A stretch of 18,115 nucleotides of DNA from Ruminococcus sp. UBA946 (lineage in GTDB: Bacteria; Bacillota; Clostridia; Oscillospirales; Ruminococcaceae): assembly GCA_002293295.1 (NCBI GenBank), contig DBCY01000090.1:1-18115 (forward strand), read 5' to 3'. The notes under the pieces were generated by a model that saw nothing but the letters and a program-made list of their open reading frames with translations, was not told where the DNA came from and did no database searches. The translations under genes were made by a program, and so were the position numbers. Shown piece by piece: positions 1-6,426 of this stretch (position 1 is the stretch's first letter; each line of letters begins with the position of its first letter).

Positions 1-293
1 TGAATATTTCTTCATAATCATTAAGCCCGTCGCCGTCGGTATCGGCGCTTAACGGGTCGGTTTCCCTGCTGTATTCGTCAAGGTTTGAAAGCCCGTCGCT
101 GTCAAAATCCTCGCTGCCGTCGGGGATTCCGTTGCCGTCAGAATCGGACTTTGCGGGGTCTGTTCCGGGTACTAAAACCTCATACCCGTCAGGGAGCATA
201 TCACTGTCCGTATCGGGGTTTTTCGGGTCGGTCCTGTATACATGAAGCTCATAAACATCGGGCAGACCGTCGCTGTCGCTGTCGGCGCAGCGT
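1..293 (-). pseudogene. Asp-rich calcium-binding (TSP3-like) repeat fragment, runs off left edge
   Basis: Read leftward, this stretch stays open to the window edge. It encodes several repeats of the form DxDxDGLPDxxE followed by TDPxxxDTD, the pattern of thrombospondin type 3 / calcium-binding Asp repeats found at the C-terminal side of bacterial secreted proteins. It lies in a different frame from the Fn3-like segment just upstream (shift at about 283-294), and that segment is shifted again from the signal-peptide/CBM part. The three pieces make sense only as one long secreted protein. I infer a disrupted gene or base-calling errors. The C-terminus is outside the window. Confidence 0.6.
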
Positions 294-604
294 CCTCCCA
301 GTCTATTTCCTCCGCTGTGTTCGCCACAGGACAGATATTGCTCTCGGCGGTTCTTTCACCGGTGGTCTGTACTGCCTTTATATAAAGAAGCCCGAACTCC
401 TCCGGAGCAAAGGAGTATGTAACGGCGTTTTCAGCCGTTCCCAAGATATTAAAGGTTTCTTCATTATCATATGAAACCAGTATATCAAAAATTCCGTAAG
501 GCTCCGTGGTTTCCCAGCTGACCGTTATTAATCCTGTCACTATATCATAATCAGCCGTCGCCGTTATCGTTATTTCGGGGTCGTAGGGTTCGTCCCCTGC
601 CTTG
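290..604 (-). pseudogene. Fn3-like linker segment of the frameshifted secreted CBM protein
   Basis: This middle piece reads ...PEITITATADYD..TGLITVSWETTEPYG..., then a beta-rich stretch ending in ...YIKAVQTTGERTAES. That is the usual look of a fibronectin type III-like or Ig-like beta domain between carbohydrate-binding and calcium-repeat modules. There is no ribosome binding site or natural start here; the only in-frame start is a GTG at 540 inside the domain. The frame joins the CBM piece if one base is restored near 595-612, and joins the Asp repeats if one base is restored near 283-294. The domain name is inferred from composition and context. Confidence 0.5.
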
Positions 605-1337
605 CCGTTTCCACAACCGACATTATGCAGCCGTAAATTTCAGGGACAATTCCCTCGTCTAACGAAGCCGTAAACCCGATGGTCAGGGAATCCCCCGGCA
701 TTATGGGATTCGTCCACATCTCGCTTGAAACCTTGTAATATGTTTCGGTTCTTTCAAGGATTTTTCCGCCCCAGAGGTCATTGACAGGGAAGTTTGTTTC
801 AAATGAAAGAGTCCATGCCTCAAGCGGGGCGTCCGACGTATTCGTCAGTACGATTTCGCCCTGAAAGCCCGTTCCCCAGTTATTGGTCTCCCTTAATTGT
901 ACATCAAACCCTTCCGATATGTCAACCCTTTTTGAGAGGATTTCAAATTTTCCGGGCAGTACGGGGTTACTGCTTACAAGGGTATATCCGAAGTTAACGC
1001 TTGCGTACGGGGCAATCTCATAGTTATACCCCGCGTTCTTTATTATGTATTCGCTTCCGCTGCTTTCATGGACGGTTCCGTTCCAGAGACCGGTGATTTC
1101 TCCCCCCGCGTCATAGCAAAGCGCCCAGTTGAGGATGGGTTCGGTTCCGGTATTTGTAATCCTTACGTCAACTGACTGATGTCCGTCCCATTCGTTCCGG
1201 ACGGTATAGTCAACGCTGTACCCGTCGCAGGTATAGTTTGTCATGCCGGTCTGGGCAACCGCGGGGATTGCCGCCGTCAGATTTATAACCATGAGCAGCG
1301 CCGTTATCAGCGCTGTTATTCTTTTTTTGAACTTCAT
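570..1337 (-). CDS. Secreted protein, signal peptide plus two CBM2-like domains (N-terminal part of a frameshifted gene)
   Basis: The product as read is 255 aa. Residues 1-29 form a typical signal peptide (MKFKKR, hydrophobic core, AVAQ cleavage region). Two similar beta-sandwich units follow, at about 33-135 and 140-240. Each has the CBM2 pattern: I-x-NTGTEPILNW / LTNTSDAPLEAW, a middle LWNG or LWGG, and a final NFGY or IGF strand. The family binds cellulose or xylan outside the cell. The ATG at 1337 is preceded by AAAGGAAG and is better than the upstream TTG at 1355. The frame ends at 570 because of an apparent frameshift near 595-612; the natural protein continues into the Fn3-like and Asp-repeat pieces to the left. 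The repeat island at 1368 lies just upstream. Confidence 0.7.
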   Translation of the reverse strand: MKFKKRITALITALLMVINLTAAIPAVAQTGMTNYTCDGYSVDYTVRNEWDGHQSVDVRITNTGTEPILNWALCYDAGGEITGLWNGTVHESSGSEYIIKNAGYNYEIAPYASVNFGYTLVSSNPVLPGKFEILSKRVDISEGFDVQLRETNNWGTGFQGEIVLTNTSDAPLEAWTLSFETNFPVNDLWGGKILERTETYYKVSSEMWTNPIMPGDSLTIGFTASLDEGIVPEIYGCIMSVVETARQGTNPTTPK

Positions 1338-1367
1338 CGTTTTTCTTCCTTTCAAACTTTTATTTTA

Positions 1368-1402
1368 AGTGTGGAGTTTGGAGTGTGGAGTGTGGAGTTA
1401 AA
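1368..1402. repeat. Left arm of heptanucleotide repeat island (about 5 units)
   Basis: Five consecutive 7-bp units are present: AGTGTGG, AGTTTGG, AGTGTGG, AGTGTGG and AGTTAAA. They are the reverse complement of the unit family at 1599-1696. Together the two arms enclose about 200 bp of non-coding DNA. Heptanucleotide short tandem repeats of this kind occur between genes in various bacteria; their function is unknown. Confidence 0.85.
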
Positions 1403-1598
1403 TTCTTTAATGCAAACCTGTACAAATGAATTAACAAACACGGGTTAAGCTATAACTTCACTCTAAACTCCAATGTCAGCAATTTTCAGTAGTAAACAAA
1501 TAATATTCTAGTCATAAGTGGTCAGCAAGTGTCGGTTCAGATTTCTAAGAACTGGAAACTGGCTTCTGGAATCTGATTTCGTGTTAAATTGTTGAATT

Positions 1599-1696
1599 AC
1601 ACTCCACACTCCACTCTCAACACTCCACTCTCAACACTCCACACTCCACACTCCACTCTCAACACTCCAAACTCCACTCTCAACACTCCAAACTCT
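1599..1696. repeat. Right arm of heptanucleotide repeat island (14 units)
   Basis: Fourteen uninterrupted 7-bp units fill 98 bp. Three unit types alternate: ACACTCC, ACTCTCA and AAACTCC (the last unit ends in T). The array overlaps the final stop codon of the leftward gene stub ending at 1695. The opposite-strand version sits at 1368-1402. The space between the arms (1403-1598) has no credible gene, though one short match to the motif (ACTCTAA, ACTCCAA) occurs near 1459-1472. Confidence 0.9.
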
Positions 1697-1901
1697 ATTC
1701 CTGAACATGACCGGGAATCCAGTCAAACCATACGGTATATTTTCCTGTTACGGATTCACCCGGGTTAAGTACAAGCTCAGGGTCTACGGCGTCATAGGTA
1801 AGGACGTTGAAGTAGATTTTCTTCTCAGCCTCGTTCATTTTGCCGTCGTTCCACGGAATTACCACAGTTGCGCCGGGATAGTAAATAACCATATCGACTA
1901 A
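1695..1901 (-). pseudogene. C-terminal stub of an unidentified secreted or surface protein
   Basis: The stub encodes about 68 residues including a beta-rich run with GATVVIPWNDGK, LNPGESVTGKYTVWFDW and a final IPGHVQE. It looks like the last domain of a larger extracellular protein. No ribosome binding site precedes the ATG at 1892, the frame meets a TAG at 1926, and the region upstream carries the promoter of the rightward gene at 2011. I read it as a 5'-truncated gene left after a rearrangement. I cannot name the family. Confidence 0.45.
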
Positions 1902-1928
1902 ATTTGTTCGTAAAAATTTTAAAATCTA

Positions 1929-1958
1929 TTGACAAATTACTTTCGATTATGTTATGAT
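1929..1958 (+). promoter_or_regulatory. Sigma-A-like promoter for the M23 gene
   Basis: TTGACA at 1929-1934 and TATGAT at 1953-1958 are separated by 18 bp, about 50 bp upstream of the ATG at 2011. An AAGGAGG ribosome binding site lies at 1997-2003. Confidence 0.75.
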
Positions 1959-2010
1959 AATCAAAGCGTATTTCATATTAAATAATTAATTAAGACAAGG
2001 AGGACGTCAA

Positions 2011-3483
2011 ATGGGATTGATACCAAAAAAATTGGTTTACATTCTATTTAGCACACTTTTATTTTCAGCGGTAATATTTTTCTCATCCCAGTTTTATACT
2101 TTGAATGTATCCGCAGCGACATGCAGCAGGCATGGATATATGGCTTATTCTAAAACTGTTCCTGCAACGTGTTCCAAAACCGGTTCAAAGACGACATATT
2201 GCGGAAACTGTTCGGGTGTAGTGTCGACAAAAACTATAGCAAAATTAGCGCACACTTTTAGCGGTTCATACACTACAACCAAAGCAGCAACATGTACATC
2301 AACAGGTACAAAAGTCGGTAAATGTTCAAAATGTAGTGCAGTAGTATCTACTGTAACTATTGCTAAAAAATCGCACTCATATACAACATTAAAACCGAAA
2401 TGTAATGCCGAAGGAAATTCAAAGTATTGTACCAAATGTAAAGGCAGTTATGGTACTACAATTGCAAAAACATCACATGCATGGTCAACAACAAGAAACG
2501 CTACCTGTATTGCTGAGGGAACTAAGAAATGCGGCGGTTGTAATAAAACAAGCTCTATTTCAAAAATAGCTCATAAATACCTAAGTACTGGAAAATGCGC
2601 ACAATCCGGATGCACATCAGTATGCAGTCATTCTTCAGTAAGTACTGTAAGCGTAGCTCCTAATAAATGTATTTCTGACGGATATTCAAAGACTACATGC
2701 AATAAGTGCAATAAAGTCGTTAGCAATACCACTCGTCCAAAAGCGGCACACAGCTATACTGTAATACAAACAGCAGCCACATGTAAAGTTGCAGGTATAA
2801 AAAAATGTTCGCAATGCCCGGCAACGATTTCTTACGGACCGTTAACGACTCATTCCTCTGTAAGTCATTCAAGCGTGATGGCTACATGTACTACGGAAGG
2901 ATATTCAAAGGTAACATGTAACATATGCAATACTGTTGTACAAAACAATGTACTTCAAAAGTTGGAGCATAATTTTGCTAACGGAAAGTGTACGGGAACT
3001 AATTGTACGGAAACCTTAATGTTAATTATACCGATAGCAAGCGGTCAAGAAGCAGGTTATCAAGGTGACACGGGATTAGATATTAATGCAAATGTAGGAA
3101 CAGATGTTTACGCAGCCGCAAGCGGAACGATTATTTATTCAGAATACGGTCATACGGAATGGAAGCCTACTTCAGTGCACCCAAACGATACCCCATACAG
3201 TGTTTTAATTAAACTTGACAAACCTATAACGTACAACGGAAAAACTGCATATTATATTTGGTATACACATCTAAGCAGTATTATTAATAATGTAAAAGAT
3301 GGAAGCACTCCTTCAATTAGAGTGAATACAGGACAAATAATCGGAAAAAGCGGAATTGGCAGAAGTAGTCCACATTTACACTTCGGAGTAATAATAAACA
3401 GGGACCAAAAAACTACAAATGATTATTTTTCTATGGAGGAAGTCAGGGAATTACTAGGTCTTAAAGAAAATCAACGCATCTAA
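2011..3483 (+). CDS. Secreted Cys/His-repeat protein with C-terminal M23 (LytM-like) peptidase domain
   Basis: The product is 490 aa. Residues 1-35 are a signal peptide or membrane anchor. Residues about 36-335 contain roughly seven imperfect repeats of the form [AP]TC-x(3)-G-x(4-5)-CxxC-...-H, which suggests small metal- or disulfide-stabilised modules. Residues about 340-470 form an M23 domain: GLDINANVGTDVYAAASG, YTHLS (His420) and SPHLHFG (His455, His457). M23 enzymes cleave peptidoglycan cross-links. The first zinc ligand, normally His in HxxxD, is Asp353 here (DTGLD, Asp357 conserved), so activity is uncertain. The gene has its own strong promoter, ribosome binding site and terminator, and is visibly AT-richer than the CBM gene beside it, which suggests a separate origin. 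Confidence 0.85.
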   Translation: MGLIPKKLVYILFSTLLFSAVIFFSSQFYTLNVSAATCSRHGYMAYSKTVPATCSKTGSKTTYCGNCSGVVSTKTIAKLAHTFSGSYTTTKAATCTSTGTKVGKCSKCSAVVSTVTIAKKSHSYTTLKPKCNAEGNSKYCTKCKGSYGTTIAKTSHAWSTTRNATCIAEGTKKCGGCNKTSSISKIAHKYLSTGKCAQSGCTSVCSHSSVSTVSVAPNKCISDGYSKTTCNKCNKVVSNTTRPKAAHSYTVIQTAATCKVAGIKKCSQCPATISYGPLTTHSSVSHSSVMATCTTEGYSKVTCNICNTVVQNNVLQKLEHNFANGKCTGTNCTETLMLIIPIASGQEAGYQGDTGLDINANVGTDVYAAASGTIIYSEYGHTEWKPTSVHPNDTPYSVLIKLDKPITYNGKTAYYIWYTHLSSIINNVKDGSTPSIRVNTGQIIGKSGIGRSSPHLHFGVIINRDQKTTNDYFSMEEVRELLGLKENQRI

Positions 3484-3492
3484 TTATTCAAA

Positions 3493-3517
3493 GGCGCAGC
3501 TTTAAGCTGCGCTTTTA
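3493..3517 (+). terminator. Rho-independent terminator after the M23 gene
   Basis: GCGCAGC pairs with GCTGCGC around a TTTAA loop and is followed by TTTT. It begins about 10 bp after the stop codon at 3483. The minus strand of the same DNA is the end of the small stub at 3502-3579. Confidence 0.85.
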
Positions 3518-3579
3518 TATCCCCAGTTTTCTTCTAGGTAAGTTAGTTCCTCTGCTGACCATGCTCTTCCGCCCGGCAT
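3502..3579 (-). pseudogene. 25-residue N-terminal stub of a phage-type DNA-binding protein
   Basis: Read leftward from ATG 3579, this gives MPGGRAWSAEELTYLEENWG followed by five residues and a stop. The start has a good AGGTG ribosome binding site. The opening resembles small phage proteins that begin MPxGRxWSxEExxYLxxxWG and continue into a helix-turn-helix. Here the frame runs directly into the terminator hairpin of the neighbouring gene, so it looks like a 5' remnant cut by a deletion. The family resemblance is from memory of such proteins, not a search. Confidence 0.45.
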
Positions 3580-3659
3580 ATACTTCACCTCTTAGTCAAA
3601 AGCGCAGGGACGGCTGCAAACAGCCCATTACGAATATCGTATATCATACACGAGCATAA

Positions 3660-3803
3660 TCAATGTATGCCAGAGAGGATTAAGTTTCTGTTGGCTAGAA
3701 ATATTCTGGGTGAAAAGTAAGCAAATGAATTAATTAAAGATTTGAGTAAAATATCAAAATTATCACTTATTTGTATGAATCGAGTCCTAAAGAATTGGTT
3801 CAA
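3660..3803 (-). CDS. Possible small protein (47 aa), unidentified
   Basis: A TTG start at 3803 follows AAAGGG by 9 nt, and a strong leftward promoter lies just upstream at 3837-3865. The predicted product is mostly hydrophobic and aromatic, with no motif I recognise. Between it and the stub at 3579 there is no other gene. The only support is the promoter and ribosome binding site; it could equally be the untranslated leader of a lost gene. Confidence 0.25.
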   Translation of the reverse strand: MNQFFRTRFIQISDNFDILLKSLINSFAYFSPRIFLANRNLILSGIH

Positions 3804-3836
3804 GGTTCGATACCCTTTTGTTGTTCTTCTGTTTAT

Positions 3837-3865
3837 ATTATAGCATACTAACACACGTATATCAA
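3837..3865 (-). promoter_or_regulatory. Leftward sigma-A-like promoter
   Basis: On the minus strand TTGATA (3860-3865) and TATAAT (3837-3842) are spaced by exactly 17 bp, with TG one base before the -10 (extended -10). It points toward the possible small gene at 3660-3803 and the phage stub at 3502-3579. Confidence 0.65.
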
Positions 3866-3934
3866 GATGAATTTTATACAATCTTCAGTAAAATATTTTG
3901 GCTATTTTGCCTACTAGCACAATACAATAAAAAA

Positions 3935-3943
3935 TGTTATACT
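3935..3943 (+). promoter_or_regulatory. Extended -10 promoter of the toxin-antitoxin cassette
   Basis: TGTTATACT is an extended -10 (TG-N-TATACT) 22 bp upstream of the ATG at 3966. No -35 at the right spacing is evident, which fits extended -10 promoters. The first product is expected to bind here and repress its own operon, as ribbon-helix-helix antitoxins do. Confidence 0.5.
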
Positions 3944-3965
3944 ATTTAAGACGGGAGGTGTTTAT

Positions 3966-4160
3966 ATGGGAGGTAAGACATCAAATGCAAGTAAAACAAA
4001 ATACAATGCAAAAGCATATGATAGACTTGCTATAAATGTAAAAAAAGGGAAAAGGGAAATTATACAGAAACACACTGAAAGTAAAGGCGAAAGCTTAAAC
4101 GGCTTCGTAAACCGTGCTATTGATGAAACAATTGAACGTGATAACGCCCAAAAACCATAA
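3966..4160 (+). CDS. Arc-like ribbon-helix-helix antitoxin
   Basis: The product is 64 aa and lysine-rich. The core is YDRLAINVKKGKREIIQKHTE followed by SLNGFVNRAIDETIE: a short beta strand and two helices, the layout of Arc/MetJ-type ribbon-helix-helix DNA-binding antitoxins. GGAGGTG precedes the ATG. The RelE-like toxin gene follows after 21 bp. The expected role is to bind and neutralise the toxin and autoregulate the operon. The assignment combines sequence pattern with the toxin neighbour. Confidence 0.7.
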   Translation: MGGKTSNASKTKYNAKAYDRLAINVKKGKREIIQKHTESKGESLNGFVNRAIDETIERDNAQKP

Positions 4161-4181
4161 CATATAAAGGACGGTGAAAAA

Positions 4182-4433
4182 TTGAAGATACTTAATATTG
4201 ATAAGTCAGCAGCAAAAGAAATTGAAAGGCTTGATACTCCAACACGAAAACGTATTATTGCGGGAATATCCGGTTTGATTGAAGAACCGCCGCAGGGCAA
4301 TATAAAATCACTTAAAGGGCAATTGAAGGGTTTAAATAGGCTTAGAATAGGAAACTGGCGTATAATATATCAGGAAACCGAAAAAACTATTGATGTACTT
4401 TCAATTTCATCCCGTGGAGATGCTTATAAATAA
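4182..4433 (+). CDS. RelE/ParE-superfamily toxin
   Basis: The product is 83 aa, the usual size. The pattern is typical: MKILNIDKSAAKEIERLD, helix TPTRKRIIAGISGL, then LKGQLKGLNRLRIGNWRIIYQ and a final strand IDVLSISSRGDAYK. The L-K-G...R-x-R-x-G-x-W-R-x-x-Y signature is the RelE toxin core. RelE members are ribosome-dependent mRNA endonucleases, while ParE relatives inhibit gyrase; sequence alone does not fully separate the two, but R-x-G-x-W-R-I-I-Y fits RelE. It starts with TTG, which may lower its expression relative to the antitoxin. Confidence 0.8.
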   Translation: MKILNIDKSAAKEIERLDTPTRKRIIAGISGLIEEPPQGNIKSLKGQLKGLNRLRIGNWRIIYQETEKTIDVLSISSRGDAYK

Positions 4434-4447
4434 GAGGAGGGTATATA

Positions 4448-4678
4448 ATGGCTGCACAAGCGAATATTAATGATGTTTTAGAGCAGTTGACAGATGAACG
4501 CAGAGGTATCATATATAAACTTGCACTTGATATGCTAACAGCACAACAGGCAGAAAATTTCGATATATTTTCAAATGACGATATAACACAAATTAATAAA
4601 GCGCGTGAACGTATTGCAAATGGTGATTGTTTAACTTTTAATAATCCTAATGAACTATCTGCATATTTTGGAGTTTAA
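4448..4678 (+). CDS. Third gene of the toxin-antitoxin cassette, unknown function
   Basis: The product is 76 aa, starting 14 bp after the toxin stop with a strong AGGAGGG ribosome binding site. The N-terminal half is helical (INDVLEQLTDERRGIIYKLALDML). The C-terminal half has DDITQINKARERIANGDCL and ends NPNELSAYFGV. The acidic/helical end resembles the toxin-wrapping tails of RelB-type antitoxins, so it could be a second antitoxin or an accessory regulator. I do not recognise a named family. Confidence 0.55.
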   Translation: MAAQANINDVLEQLTDERRGIIYKLALDMLTAQQAENFDIFSNDDITQINKARERIANGDCLTFNNPNELSAYFGV

Positions 4679-4717
4679 AAAACAGCTTTAATTACCCCTA
4701 TTCTACACGCTGTTTTT
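4679..4717 (+). terminator. Weak terminator-like hairpin after the toxin-antitoxin cassette
   Basis: AAAACAGC and GCTGTTTT can pair around a long loop of about 22 nt, ending in TTTTT. The long loop makes it a weak candidate. Confidence 0.35.
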
Positions 4718-5047
4718 AAGCCTATCATATTACCAAGGGACTTGTATTACCCTATGCTTATATGTGTCAGAAATAACGATAACAGGCGTGTAATTATGAT
4801 GTAAACTGCTATGCTGTAGTTTGGATGGGTGAGCAGGGCGGATTATTATGTTGTTAAATGGTAATGAATGGCGGGGTACGTTTACATTCTTGAAAGACTT
4901 TTAAAGTGCGTAAAACGATATAGCAGTTTCCCGAAATAACGCTGAATACCCGCAAGGGCTTCTCAATTTCCTATTCGGCGTGAGAGGGGGAGTTTAGAGA
5001 TTAAGTTTATCTCATTGTAAGATGAAATATATATTTAGGGACAAAAA
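4718..5047. other. About 330 bp with no supported gene
   Basis: All frames on both strands are broken by stops; the longest open stretches are under 40 codons and have no ribosome binding site. The G-rich plus-strand runs (GGATGGGTGAGCAGGGCGG, GAGAGGGGGAG) could mean a structured transcript or decayed coding DNA. I see no clean promoter, hairpin or repeat. It lies between the toxin-antitoxin cassette and the tRNA terminator, on the chromosomal side of the att site. Confidence 0.6.
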
Positions 5048-5095
5048 ATGAGTGTTCCTACGGATTTGATTCTCAAATCCTATAAGAACACTCAT
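5043..5095 (-). terminator. Terminator of the tRNA-Pro gene
   Basis: On the minus strand ATGAGTGTTC pairs with GAACACTCAT and GGATTTGA pairs with TCAAATCC, forming one long interrupted hairpin. TTTTTT follows at 5048-5043. It begins three bases after the CCA end of the tRNA fragment. Keeping the natural tRNA terminator supports DNA left of 5098 being original chromosome. Confidence 0.85.
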
Positions 5096-5097
5096 AC

Positions 5098-5144
5098 TGG
5101 TCGAGGTGACGGGATTCGAACCCACGGCCTCTTCGTCCCGAACG
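5098..5144 (-). other. Attachment site: 3' half of tRNA-Pro(CGG), partial tRNA
   Basis: Read on the minus strand this is loop TTCGGGA (anticodon CGG), anticodon-stem 3' strand CGAAG, variable loop, T arm GTGGG-TTCGAAT-CCCGT, acceptor 3' strand CACCTCG, discriminator A, and CCA (5098-5100). The 5' half is missing: beyond 5144 the sequence no longer matches a CTTCG stem, and no matching CGAGGTG acceptor strand follows. This is what a phage att core copied from the 3' end of a tRNA looks like. The integrase stop codon is about 90 bp away. The intact tRNA-Pro should be at the far right end of the element, outside the window. Confidence 0.85.
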
Positions 5145-5195
5145 CAAAATATATTTTAATCAAATTTGTTTGTATAAACAATTCGCACAATATCA

Positions 5196-5214
5196 TTGAC
5201 CCCCATTTGACCCC
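5196..5214. repeat. Paired TTGACCCC repeat between att and integrase
   Basis: TTGACCCC occurs at 5196-5203 and again at 5207-5214, an 11-bp period or one helical turn (GGGGTCAA on the minus strand). The pair lies between the integrase stop codon and the tRNA core. The position fits integrase arm-type binding sites, but that role is inferred. Confidence 0.4.
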
Positions 5215-5234
5215 GCTATAATATTTAGTTAAAT

Positions 5235-6410
5235 TTACAGCATTTGCAAATATTCATCAAGCTTATCTATTTGCTTTGCTTTATGTATACTGTCAAGATG
5301 TGTATAAATTTCCATTGTCGTCTTAATATCAGCATGTCCGGCTTGTTCTTTTGCCGTTATAATATCTACTCCTGCCATATACATAAATGTTATAAAGGTA
5401 TGCCGTAGCCAGTGAGCAGTTATACGGGGAATAACAAACGGTACTTTATGAGGATTAAATATACTGTCCGGCTTTTCGTATTTTACCAATAAATTAGGGT
5501 TTAATTTATCAGGAACTAATATATTATCAAATTTACCGAACTTGTAATTAAGCTCTGTAAGATAACTGTCCCAAAGTCTTTTATATGCACTTCCGCTCAT
5601 CATGTTACCGCTTGCAGCCGGACAAACAAGCATATTATTCTCCCGGTCCTCTGAGGTAAGGTAATCAACTAATTTTTGAGGTATGTATATAGTACGCATA
5701 CCTGCTTTTGTTTTCGTTTGTTCCTTGACGATACTTTTCCCGTTTATAATCTCAACTGATTTATTAATGGTAATTGTCTTTGCCTTTAAATCCATATCCG
5801 TCCATAATAGCGGAATAAGCTCCCCACGCCTTAGTCCTGCATACATCATTATCATAGCAGCACGTTTTGCTCGATGTTCTGTAGGAGCGGTTATCCATGA
5901 CTGCTCTTCCGGAGTCAATGCTCGTCGTTTTTCTTCGGGGGAATGAGCCGGAATCTTAACTGCTGTTGCGGGGTTGTAATCAATAATACGGTTATCAACA
6001 GCTAGTTTAAAAATCTGGTTAGCTGTATTTTTAGCGTCCTTCATTGTTTTTCCCGCATATTTGCTGTTATACATATCTATAATTATGTCTTGAATATCAG
6101 ATGTACGTATTTTACTTATAGGAATATGTTTAACTCTCTCTAATTTTTTAACAAGTCCTTTATAAGCAGAATATCTTCCGTTTGATACCTCTACTTTTTT
6201 TAATTTAAGCCATTTCTCGCTCCACTCTTCAAAGGAATCACGTTCTGAGGCTATATCAATGCCTTTTTTTAATTGTAACCTGACTTCTGTAACTTTTTCA
6301 TCAAGTTCCCTTTGTGAATAAGCATATACATACTTATACTTGCCGCCGCTAATATGTACTTTGGATTTATAACGCCCGTCGGGGCGTTTTTTATTTTGGA
6401 TTTTCGGCAT
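5235..6410 (-). CDS. int: Tyrosine recombinase / phage integrase
   Basis: The product is 391 aa, normal for a phage integrase. Residues 1-50 form an AP2-like arm-binding domain (MPKIQNKKRPDGRYKSKVHI...). Residues about 58-145 are the SAM-like core-binding domain. The catalytic domain covers about 165-385. Conserved residues visible are Arg194 (AGLRRGEL), a Lys at 233-235 in TKTKAGMRT, His333-x-x-Arg336 (HWLRHTF), His359 (AGHADIKTT) and nucleophile Tyr369 (EIYTHLD). It cuts and joins DNA at the tRNA-Pro att site next door. The ATG has AGGTGAT upstream. The PH-SHOCT gene ends 17 bp upstream and is probably cotranscribed. Confidence 0.97.
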   Translation of the reverse strand: MPKIQNKKRPDGRYKSKVHISGGKYKYVYAYSQRELDEKVTEVRLQLKKGIDIASERDSFEEWSEKWLKLKKVEVSNGRYSAYKGLVKKLERVKHIPISKIRTSDIQDIIIDMYNSKYAGKTMKDAKNTANQIFKLAVDNRIIDYNPATAVKIPAHSPEEKRRALTPEEQSWITAPTEHRAKRAAMIMMYAGLRRGELIPLLWTDMDLKAKTITINKSVEIINGKSIVKEQTKTKAGMRTIYIPQKLVDYLTSEDRENNMLVCPAASGNMMSGSAYKRLWDSYLTELNYKFGKFDNILVPDKLNPNLLVKYEKPDSIFNPHKVPFVIPRITAHWLRHTFITFMYMAGVDIITAKEQAGHADIKTTMEIYTHLDSIHKAKQIDKLDEYLQML

Positions 6411-6426
6411 TGTATCACCTTTTTAT

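Noticed and set aside
85..474. Rightward 129-residue open frame
   Set aside because: It is antisense to the Asp-repeat and Fn3-like coding pieces, rich in Arg and Cys as expected for the complement of such repeats, with no ribosome binding site.
1368..1696. CRISPR array
   Set aside because: Repeat units are 7 bp and contiguous with no spacers of 30 bp or more, and no cas genes are present.
1707..1901. Rightward 64-residue frame across the gene stub
   Set aside because: It is the complement of the more protein-like leftward stub and has no ribosome binding site.
3790..3815. T-arm-like GGTTCGATACC suggesting a second tRNA remnant
   Set aside because: No acceptor end, CCA or anticodon arm could be fitted on either strand around it.
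3804..3881. Upstream extension of the small leftward frame to a TTG at 3881
   Set aside because: The extension would place the -10 and -35 boxes of the clear promoter inside the coding sequence, and it has no ribosome binding site.
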